DNA of 7,783 nucleotides from contig JAGQOI010000078.1 of NCBI GenBank assembly GCA_020427625.1, forward strand, positions 1-7,783, given 5' to 3'. This DNA is from Phycisphaerales bacterium (GTDB lineage: Bacteria > Planctomycetota > Phycisphaerae > Phycisphaerales > SM1A02). The notes under the pieces were generated by a model that saw nothing but the letters and a program-made list of their open reading frames with translations, did not search any database and was not told where the DNA came from. How positions within the stretch are numbered: position 1 is the first letter of the stretch; each line of letters opens with the position of its first letter. A program made the position numbers and the translations under genes. Below are positions 1-5,020 of the stretch, in pieces.

Positions 1-1209
1 CGGCGACCCCTCGATGAACGCACCGGTGAGGGCATGCACATCGACATGGCGAGGCTCATCCTTCGCCAGCATCGTCGGCGTCGGCAGCGTCAGCGGCGCG
101 ACCGCCTCTCCGGCCCGGCGCGCGACGTCCTCCATCGCCCGCAGCAGGCGCGGCACGTGCGTGTCGAGCTGGCGACGCGCGAGCGCGCCGTCGCGCACTT
201 CGTACACGCGGGCGACGGTCGGCAGCAGCATGTCGGTCGCGGGCGTCTCGTCGCGCCCGTCGGTCTCGCCGACGACTGTGAGCTGGCGCGCGCCGAGGTT
301 CGCCCGGATGTCCGCGGGCAGCAGCGGCATGCCGACCATCTCCTCGACGAAACCGGACATGAGGTCCGGCGCGGTCCGGAGCGGCTCGGCGAACGCGGCG
401 AGCCCGACGTCGTCGAGCGTGCCGATGATCGACGTGTTCCACGCGTGTTCGACGATCGCCGTCGCGGGCGGATCGAGTTTCGAAAGATGTTCCCAGCGGA
501 CGATCGCGCCGTCGGTGTCCAGCACGCCGCCCGACCAGCCGCCGACGAGTCCCTGGGGTCGGATGAAGTACCCGATGCGCCCGCCGCCGAGCTTGCGGAG
601 TTCGGTGAGGGCGGGATCGGCGAGCAGCGTGTCGGCCGCGCGGCCGGCGGGCTGGTCGGCGCGATCGAGATGCTGGAGCACTTCGTTGAACAGGCCCGGG
701 TGCTGTCGGGGCGCGACGATGACGTGTCCGTGCCCGAGCCCGATGAGCCAGTCCTGTTCGGGGAGCAGGTGGATCTGGGCGTGATCGCGTGCCGGCTGGA
801 TGCGGGTGCGGAGCGTGTGAAGCATGCGTTGGCCGTCGGCGGGCGCGATGGCGGTGAGGACCACCCACTCCTGGTCCGGCGCGCTGCCGCGCATGACCCA
901 CGTCGCGCTCCGTCCGAGCGCCTCGTCGACGAGCGTCCCGGGCGCGAGGCGGAGGGTCTCGGCGAGCGTCGCCCACTGCGTCATGAGGGCGTCGCTGACG
1001 AAGTCGTCCGTCATCGTGGCGCCGATCGGGCGATCGGCGAGCAGGCCGTGCAGCGTCGCGCCGTCCTCGACGTGCAGGAACACGCGCACGGCGGCGGGCA
1101 CGTGTCGGGCGGCCGAGAAGGGGTCGACCGTCGACGGCACGACGCTCGTCGGATCGGTCCGTCCGCCGAGCAGGGTCACCGTCAGGATCAACGTTGCGAG
1201 CCAGTCCAT
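1..1209 (-). CDS. Secreted or membrane-anchored protein of unknown function, partial: 3' end beyond the window
   Basis: Reading minus from the ATG at 1209 gives 403 codons to the window edge with no stop, and the product continues outside. It begins MDWLATLILTVTLLGG, a hydrophobic stretch that looks like a signal peptide or anchor, followed by a Pro/Thr-rich linker (19-30). The rest is a mixed alpha/beta globular sequence with balanced composition, such as VPAAVRVFLHVEDGATLHGL (38-57), EWVVLTAIAPADG (114-126) and RIGYFIRPQGLVGGW (211-225). This is unlike the Arg/Ser-rich shadow frames over the same bases. I do not recognise a named family. The pattern resembles bacterial secreted proteins that open with a 'proteins should reach ... 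as a value' type module (DUF3352-like), but this is only an impression. It starts 16 bases after the membrane protein's stop, so it is probably the third gene of the sigma operon. Its ribosome site is weak (GGGA). A sensor, target or accessory role is possible. Confidence 0.75.
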   Translation of the reverse strand, partial: MDWLATLILTVTLLGGRTDPTSVVPSTVDPFSAARHVPAAVRVFLHVEDGATLHGLLADRPIGATMTDDFVSDALMTQWATLAETLRLAPGTLVDEALGRSATWVMRGSAPDQEWVVLTAIAPADGQRMLHTLRTRIQPARDHAQIHLLPEQDWLIGLGHGHVIVAPRQHPGLFNEVLQHLDRADQPAGRAADTLLADPALTELRKLGGGRIGYFIRPQGLVGGWSGGVLDTDGAIVRWEHLSKLDPPATAIVEHAWNTSIIGTLDDVGLAAFAEPLRTAPDLMSGFVEEMVGMPLLPADIRANLGARQLTVVGETDGRDETPATDMLLPTVARVYEVRDGALARRQLDTHVPRLLRAMEDVARRAGEAVAPLTLPTPTMLAKDEPRHVDVHALTGAFIEGSP

Positions 1210-1225
1210 GCCGCGTGCGATCCCG

Positions 1226-1666
1226 TCAGCGATCGTCCGAAGAAGGGGTGAGGTCGGGCGCGTCGGGTTCGGCGACCGTCGGGAGGTCGCGGAGGCGCAC
1301 GAGGTTGGACATCAGCTTCGCCGCGCTCCGCGTGTTCTCGACGTGACGCGTGACGTCGTTGCCGAGGGCCGTCGCGACCGTGGTCTCGGCCGGGCGGCGG
1401 GCGTCGGCGCGCTGTCCGGACAGGTGCACGCCGACGGCGATGACGCCGAGCAGCGCGAAGACCGTGAGGAAGCGCATCGCGTGCCGGCGCCGACGGGCCC
1501 AGCGGGCGCGTCGGGCGTCGACGCGGGTGTAGCCGAGACGCGACATGATCGCGTCCGTGAGATCCGGCGTCGACGCCGGCCGATCGCACGCGCGGCGGAG
1601 CGACGATTCGGCATCCGCGCCGGGTCGGGCGTCGTCGTCGGGACGGTGATGGGGATCGCGGAACAT
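1226..1666 (-). CDS. Small single-pass membrane protein, probable anti-sigma factor
   Basis: The product is 146 residues. A hydrophilic, presumably cytoplasmic N-terminus (1-63) contains TPDLTDAIMSRLGYTR at about 33-48 and a dense Arg run (52-61). One transmembrane helix follows at about 65-82 (FLTVFALLGVIAVGVHL), then an extracytoplasmic tail of about 60 residues. The Arg run before the helix supports an N-in orientation. The layout and position after an ECF-like sigma gene fit a membrane anti-sigma factor that holds the sigma factor until a signal arrives. That role is inferred from context. There is no HxxxCxxC zinc motif, and only one cysteine (Cys27). The ATG at 1666 overlaps the sigma stop by one base. 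A GTG one codon upstream (1669) gives a GTGA overlap and sits eight bases from GAGGAG (1678-1683), so it is an equally plausible start. Translation is very likely coupled to the sigma gene. Confidence 0.75.
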   Translation of the reverse strand: MFRDPHHRPDDDARPGADAESSLRRACDRPASTPDLTDAIMSRLGYTRVDARRARWARRRRHAMRFLTVFALLGVIAVGVHLSGQRADARRPAETTVATALGNDVTRHVENTRSAAKLMSNLVRLRDLPTVAEPDAPDLTPSSDDR

Positions 1667-2250
1667 CACGACCAGGTCTCCTCGGCGAACGCGGCACCGC
1701 GTTCCAGCGCAAGGATGTACCGCTTCATCCGTTTCCGGGCGCGGTGCAGATGACTTTTTACCGTGCCTTCGGGCATGTCGAGGTGATCGGCGATCTCGGT
1801 GATCCCCCAGCACTGCTGGTGGAAGAGCAGGATGATCTCCCGCTGCTGGTCGTTGAGGTCGCCGAGCGCGTCGTCGAGCAGGCCGCGGAGCTGGTCCTGG
1901 TACTCGGTCTCGGCGGTGAGGGCGCCGGGCGTCTGGTCGCGTCCCTGCCACCCGCCGACGATGTCGGAATCGAAGCTCGGCGCGTGCTTCTGCATCGCGT
2001 TCACGTAGAGACGCTTGGCGATGGTGAACACCCAGGTGCTGAAGCGGAACCGGGTGTCGAACCGGTCGAGGTTCTTGAGCACGCGGACGAACGCCTCCTG
2101 CACGACGTCCTCGGCGATCTCGGGCCGGCCCGAGAGACGCAGCATGAACGCGTAGAGGGCGTCCTGATGGGCCCGGATCAGCGCCTCGATGGCGCGGCCA
2201 TCGCCGGCCTTCGCCTTCCGGATGATCTCGACCTCGACGGCTTTGTCCAT
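1666..2250 (-). CDS. RNA polymerase sigma factor, ECF-like (sigma-70 family)
   Basis: The product is 194 residues, typical of a two-domain ECF sigma factor. It would direct core RNA polymerase to a specific promoter set. Region 2 covers about residues 24-90, with AEDVVQEAFVRVLKN (2.2) at 46-60 and the -10-recognition helix FRFSTWVFTIAKRLYVNA at 68-85. A linker of about 40 residues follows. Region 4 covers about 125-178, with a helix-turn-helix in GITEIADHLDMPEGTVKSH at 149-167, which would read the -35 element. The start chosen is the ATG at 2250, which gives the usual short N-terminus. The frame is open for 67 codons further upstream, but that stretch encodes repeat-derived sequence and is not sigma-like. 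No Shine-Dalgarno sequence precedes the ATG. A TACAAT box at 2260-2265 would place transcription start almost at the ATG, so the message may be leaderless. The stop TGA shares its last base with the ATG of the next gene. Confidence 0.93.
   Translation of the reverse strand: MDKAVEVEIIRKAKAGDGRAIEALIRAHQDALYAFMLRLSGRPEIAEDVVQEAFVRVLKNLDRFDTRFRFSTWVFTIAKRLYVNAMQKHAPSFDSDIVGGWQGRDQTPGALTAETEYQDQLRGLLDDALGDLNDQQREIILLFHQQCWGITEIADHLDMPEGTVKSHLHRARKRMKRYILALERGAAFAEETWS
1678..1683 (-). promoter_or_regulatory. Ribosome binding site of the probable anti-sigma gene, inside the sigma gene
   Basis: GAGGAG lies within the last codons of the sigma gene. It is eight bases from the GTG at 1669 and eleven from the ATG at 1666, so its spacing slightly favours the GTG start with a GTGA overlap. 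It shows that the membrane protein is meant to be translated together with the sigma factor. Confidence 0.55.
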
Positions 2251-2259
2251 GAACCGCAC

Positions 2260-2290
2260 ATTGTATCTAACGCCACCCGACCGGCGGGTT
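2260..2290 (-). promoter_or_regulatory. Candidate promoter of the sigma gene
   Basis: On the minus strand TACAAT (2265-2260) matches the -10 consensus at five of six bases and ends nine bases before the ATG at 2250. This predicts a start about at the ATG, which fits the missing Shine-Dalgarno sequence. No good -35 box for the housekeeping sigma lies 17 bases upstream. An alternative reading is an ECF-type promoter: AAC at 2290-2288, 15 bases, then CGTT at 2272-2269, which would fit autoregulation by the sigma factor. Both readings rest on short motifs only. Confidence 0.35.
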
Positions 2291-2296
2291 GCGAAA

Positions 2297-2375
2297 TCCG
2301 GCGGAAACCGCCGATGTCGCCGGAAAATCGCTGGCGTGATCGCAAGATATTGCGGAGAATCGGCTTGTGGCCGAT
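2297..2375. repeat. Cluster of short perfect hairpins upstream of the sigma gene
   Basis: Three perfect stems lie in 79 bases. CGGCGG-AAA-CCGCCG is at 2299-2313; an alternative longer-range pair TCCGGCG/CGCCGGA links 2297-2303 with 2318-2324. CGCAA-GATA-TTGCG is at 2341-2354. ATCGGC-TTGTG-GCCGAT is at 2359-2375. Short stems are common by chance in GC-rich DNA, but the density is notable in a non-coding gap just before a regulator gene. None is followed by a T run in the minus direction, so they are not obvious terminators. They may form a leader structure for read-through transcripts or operators. Confidence 0.4.
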
Positions 2376-2397
2376 GCCCCGCCGCGTCCGGCCACCC

Positions 2398-2478
2398 TTC
2401 CGCTCCGTGCCTTCGAGTCTCCGTGGTAACCCTTCCGGAGGGATGTACCACGGAGACACGGAGGACACGGAGCGAGGA
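2398..2478. repeat. Long imperfect hairpin made of two inverted CACGGAG arms (A and B)
   Basis: Arm A (2398-2428) is nearly the reverse complement of arm B (2446-2478). The core is 12 base pairs without a mismatch: 2417-2428 pairs with 2446-2457, built around TACCACGGAGAC. Beyond a single A/A mismatch and one bulged A at 2465, pairing resumes from 2401 to 2415 and 2459 to 2474, including CCGTG with CACGG. The loop (2429-2445) can itself form a small stem, CCCT with AGGG. It has no T tract, so it is not a typical intrinsic terminator, but it lies between the SRAP and sigma genes and could slow polymerase or protect an RNA end. Confidence 0.8.
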
Positions 2479-2592
2479 CAGGGAATCGGGTTCGGAACGG
2501 TGGCGCGGGTTGCGTTCGATCGATCAAGTGACTTCGGCGCGCAGGTCCGAAACCAATTCCGCCTCTCCGTGCTCTCCGCGCCTCCGTGGTGA
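2446..2592. repeat. Fold-back element of about 147 bp with CACGGAG terminal inverted repeats (arms B and C)
   Basis: Arm B (from 2446) and the reverse complement of arm C (ending 2592) share the pattern ACCACGGAG-RCRCGGAG-CACGGAG with about four differences over 30 bases. The match continues inward: 2482-2496 and the reverse complement of 2546-2560 agree at 13 of 15 positions (GGAAT..GG.TTCGGA). The centre, about 2497-2545, holds a GATCGATC palindrome. Total arm length is close to 50 bases. The form is that of a non-coding palindromic repeat or MITE-like unit. From memory, similar ACCACGGAGGCACGGAG sequences recur between genes of many environmental bacteria and are often mistaken for small proteins rich in TTEARR or HGDTEDTE. 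Arm B is shared with the A-B hairpin, so the two folds exclude each other. I see no target-site duplication and no transposase. Confidence 0.7.
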
Positions 2593-2628
2593 AATCCGTT
2601 CGGAACTGACGAGTCCGCCTGACGTGCA

Positions 2629-3351
2629 TCACATCTCGAACAACGACCGCGGGCCCGGGTCGACGCGCTCGACGCACCGCGCATCGTCGTGCGCCGGACT
2701 GTTCACGATCGACGAGACGGGATCGGTCGCGATCGACGTGCCGGGCAGCGTGCGCAGCAGCGTCTCCAGCGTCGCGCGGCTCGTCTGCCGCGGATCCAGC
2801 CACACCGCGTGCGTCGACGGCGGAAGGATCACCGGCATGCGATCGTGAACCCACGCGATGTCCGGCTGCGCATCACGGGTGAGGATCGTGAACGTCTCGC
2901 GAGCCACGCCGGTCGCCTGATCGACCCACCGATCCCACAACCCGGCGAACGCCCACACCGGCGGCGCATCCGACCTCACATCATCACCCGGCGGACGCAG
3001 ATGGTGCGGCTGCTTCGCGCTCCCCCGCTTCTCCCATTCGTAGAACCCCGTCGCCGGAACCAGGCACCGACGCTGCAGGAACGGGTCGCGAAACGTCGGC
3101 TTGTCCGCGGCCGTCTCGCTTCGCGCATTGATCGTCCGCGCCGCCGACCCGCCGTCCTTCGACCACGCCGGGATGAGTCCCCACGTGAGCAACACGCCGT
3201 GACGTTCGTTCGTCGTCGCGTCCTGCCGGATGATCAAGGCGTCCTGCGTCGGTGCAATGTTATATCGCGCCAGGTACGGTGCGACGGACGCGAGACGAAA
3301 CAGCGACGCGAGTGCCGCGGGCTCGATCGTCAGGTTGTAGCGTCCGCACAT
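2629..3351 (-). CDS. SRAP domain protein (YedK/HMCES family), abasic-site shield
   Basis: The family forms a covalent thiazolidine link between Cys2 and the ring-opened sugar of abasic sites in single-stranded DNA, protecting the site from cleavage and error-prone bypass. It is often annotated as an SOS-response-associated peptidase. The 240-residue product has the expected length and key residues. MCGRYN exposes Cys2 after loss of Met1. Asn75 lies in TINARSET, Glu105 in GFYEWEKRG, and His169 in HDRMPVIL, matching Asn75, Glu105 and His160 of E. coli YedK as I recall them. The C-terminal VNSPAHDDARCVE is also family-like. The start is fixed by Cys2 and supported by a ribosome site, GGGAG, about nine bases upstream and touching the stop of the preceding kinase gene. 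The 14-base gap implies one transcript with that gene. No clear terminator with a T tract follows. The next feature downstream is the palindromic repeat. Confidence 0.95.
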   Translation of the reverse strand: MCGRYNLTIEPAALASLFRLASVAPYLARYNIAPTQDALIIRQDATTNERHGVLLTWGLIPAWSKDGGSAARTINARSETAADKPTFRDPFLQRRCLVPATGFYEWEKRGSAKQPHHLRPPGDDVRSDAPPVWAFAGLWDRWVDQATGVARETFTILTRDAQPDIAWVHDRMPVILPPSTHAVWLDPRQTSRATLETLLRTLPGTSIATDPVSSIVNSPAHDDARCVERVDPGPRSLFEM

Positions 3352-3355
3352 CGTG

Positions 3356-3366
3356 TGGCTCTCCCC
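3356..3366 (-). promoter_or_regulatory. Ribosome binding site of the SRAP gene
   Basis: The minus strand reads GGGGAGAGCCACACG before the ATG at 3351. The purine run begins inside the TAG stop of the kinase gene and is the clearest Shine-Dalgarno-like sequence before a start codon in the right block. It supports both the SRAP start and coupling to the upstream gene. Confidence 0.55.
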
Positions 3367-4952
3367 TACCGCTGGCCGTGTGCCGCGCCGACGAGTCGTT
3401 CGATGACCGCCGCGACCTGATCCTCGAGCGGCGTCTCGCTCGACACCGTCACGCGCTGCGCCGGCGGCACCTCGTCGGGAGGTTCGAACGTCGACCGCGC
3501 ATGCTCGTAGACGCGCTCGTCGGCGTCGGAGGCGTCACGACCCTCGGCCGCCCGCGACCGCAGACGGCGCCGGATCTCCATGTCGGCGCATGTGACCTCC
3601 ACGACGATCGAGGCGACGCCGGCCGCGGCCGCGCCGTCGAGGAACGACGTCCGCCGCGCCCGCGCCGGGAACGTCGCGTCGAGGATCACCGGCGTCCCGT
3701 CCACCAGATGCGCCATCGCCTGTCGTTGCATCGCGTCGTACGTGCGGTCGGTGACATCGGGCGCGTAGAGGCCGCGGTCGAGCGCCGCGGCATCGCGTGC
3801 GCGATCGATGGTCGCATCCGGCGCGAGCGTCTTGCGGATGACGTCGCTGCGGAGCACGTTCGCGCCGAGCGGCGTCGCGAGGGCTCGCGCGACGTGACTC
3901 TTGCCCGTCCCGGGCAGACCGCACATGAGGATCAGCGCCGGCGGCAGCGTGTATCCGGCCGCGAGGTGCATGTACCGCTGCGCCTCCGCGACCGCCCTGC
4001 GCCGCGCGTCGTCGTCGAGCGCCGCGTCCGCCGCGCGAATCGAGGCGACTTTGCCCCGGACGAGGGCGAGGTGCGGCTTGTAGAAGTCGAGCAGGGTCGG
4101 GAGATCCGGGTCCGACGCGCACGCCGCGTACTCGGCGACGACGTGCGCCGCCTCCTCCCTTCGTCCTCGCGAGTCGAGGTCCATCGCCAGGAACGCGATC
4201 TCGCACGCGACGTCGCGGCATCGGAACCGCGGGCTGAACTCGATGCAGTCGTACGCGATGATGCGATCGTCGAGGATGCAGAGGTTGCCCGCGTGCAGGT
4301 CGCCGTGGCCCTCGCGGATGCGCCCCTCGCGCACCCGGCGCGCGAGCAGCGGCTCGTGGGCATCGAGCCATCGCGTCGCCGCCGCGCGAAGATGATCGCG
4401 CGCCGCGGGCGTGATGGTCACGCCGACGAACGGATCGAGTTCGTCGAATCCCTCGGCGGACTGTCGCCGGAGTTCGTCGGGCGTGCCGTACTCGTCGACG
4501 CCGGCGCCGGTCGCGCAGGTCCGGTGGAAGTCGACGAGCAGGTGCGAGAGTTCGTCCAGACGCGAGCGCGGCAGCGCATCGCGATCAAGCAGCGCATCCA
4601 GCATGTGGTCGGCCGGCAGGCGCTCCATCTCGACGGCGTACTCGACGGGCGTGCCGCGCCCGCCGATGCGGATCGCGGCGTCGTCCTCGCGGGTGATCGC
4701 GACGACGCCGCGATAGACGTTGCCGGCGAGGCGACGGTTGAGGCGGACCTCTTCGGCGCAGAAGTGTCGGCGGCGCTCGAGCGTCGAGTAGTCGAGGAAG
4801 TCGAGGCGCACCGGGCGCTTGATCTTGTAGACGCGGTTCCCGGCCAGCACGATGACGGAGATGTGAGTGCGCAGGATCTCGATCGGCGCCTCCGGGCGGT
4901 GCGGATAGGCGTCGGGATCGCGAAGGGCGGCGATGATCGAGTCGAGGGTCAT
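3366..4952 (-). CDS. Bifunctional APH-like kinase / P-loop ATPase (COG2187-COG0645 type fusion)
   Basis: The product is 528 residues with two nucleotide-binding modules. Residues 1-300 resemble the aminoglycoside phosphotransferase/choline kinase fold: the ATP-binding lysine segment VYKIKRPV is at 42-49, the Brenner motif HGDLHAGN with putative catalytic Asp218 is at 216-223, and the metal-binding AYDCIEF with Asp235 is at 233-239. Residues 338-528 form a zeta-toxin/adenylate-kinase-like P-loop domain. It has Walker A GLPGTGKS at 345-352, LRSD at 367-370, a Walker-B-like VILDATF at 422-428 and an arginine-rich lid at 461-472. Family members are annotated as bifunctional phosphotransferase/ATP-binding proteins, and I know of no proven substrate. 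The frame is open far upstream, so the start rests on similarity: TLDSIIAALRDPDAYPH looks like the family N-terminus. No Shine-Dalgarno sequence is evident before this ATG. The gene follows dnaE2 by 68 bases and precedes the SRAP gene by 14, so co-transcription with SRAP is likely. I would not read it as a drug-resistance gene. Confidence 0.9.
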   Translation of the reverse strand: MTLDSIIAALRDPDAYPHRPEAPIEILRTHISVIVLAGNRVYKIKRPVRLDFLDYSTLERRRHFCAEEVRLNRRLAGNVYRGVVAITREDDAAIRIGGRGTPVEYAVEMERLPADHMLDALLDRDALPRSRLDELSHLLVDFHRTCATGAGVDEYGTPDELRRQSAEGFDELDPFVGVTITPAARDHLRAAATRWLDAHEPLLARRVREGRIREGHGDLHAGNLCILDDRIIAYDCIEFSPRFRCRDVACEIAFLAMDLDSRGRREEAAHVVAEYAACASDPDLPTLLDFYKPHLALVRGKVASIRAADAALDDDARRRAVAEAQRYMHLAAGYTLPPALILMCGLPGTGKSHVARALATPLGANVLRSDVIRKTLAPDATIDRARDAAALDRGLYAPDVTDRTYDAMQRQAMAHLVDGTPVILDATFPARARRTSFLDGAAAAGVASIVVEVTCADMEIRRRLRSRAAEGRDASDADERVYEHARSTFEPPDEVPPAQRVTVSSETPLEDQVAAVIERLVGAAHGQR

Positions 4953-4961
4953 CCGCTGACC

Positions 4962-4989
4962 AGTATCGCCGGTTCCCGGCGGCAGGCAA
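4962..4989 (-). promoter_or_regulatory. Candidate promoter between dnaE2 and the kinase gene
   Basis: On the minus strand TTGCCT (4989-4984) and GATACT (4967-4962) each match the -35 and -10 consensus at four of six bases, with a 16-base spacer. The predicted start is only a few bases before the kinase ATG at 4952. The spacer contains the perfect inverted repeat CGCCGG-TTC-CCGGCG (4967-4981), which could be an operator or a weak stem after dnaE2. If real, the kinase and SRAP genes could be expressed apart from dnaE2. Confidence 0.3.
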
Positions 4990-5020
4990 CGTCGCGCGAT
5001 CGATGCTCGTGGACGGACCG

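Noticed and set aside
34..1251. Plus-strand open frame of 405 codons, and similar Arg- or Ser-rich frames at 14-784 and 56-976
   Set aside because: They overlap the minus-strand frame starting at 1209, whose composition, signal-like start and operon position are those of a real protein.
2251..2451. N-terminal extension of the sigma factor from an ATG at 2451
   Set aside because: The extra 67 residues include the repeat translation (TTETRRHGAEG) and do not resemble a sigma region; the ATG at 2250 gives the usual ECF length.
2178..2684. Small open frames across the intergenic gap on both strands (for example 2178-2684 minus and 2189-2848 plus)
   Set aside because: They translate the CACGGAG repeat into TTEARR- or HGDTEDTE-like peptides and run into real genes in the wrong frame.
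2629..2854. A CRISPR array, tRNA or rRNA anywhere in the window, including the repeat region and its edge
   Set aside because: The repeat arms are inverted, not regularly spaced direct repeats, and I saw no cloverleaf or rRNA-like sequence.
3366..4952. Antibiotic resistance gene, suggested by the aminoglycoside phosphotransferase-like domain
   Set aside because: The fusion to a P-loop kinase and its N-terminus mark a housekeeping-type family with no established link to resistance.
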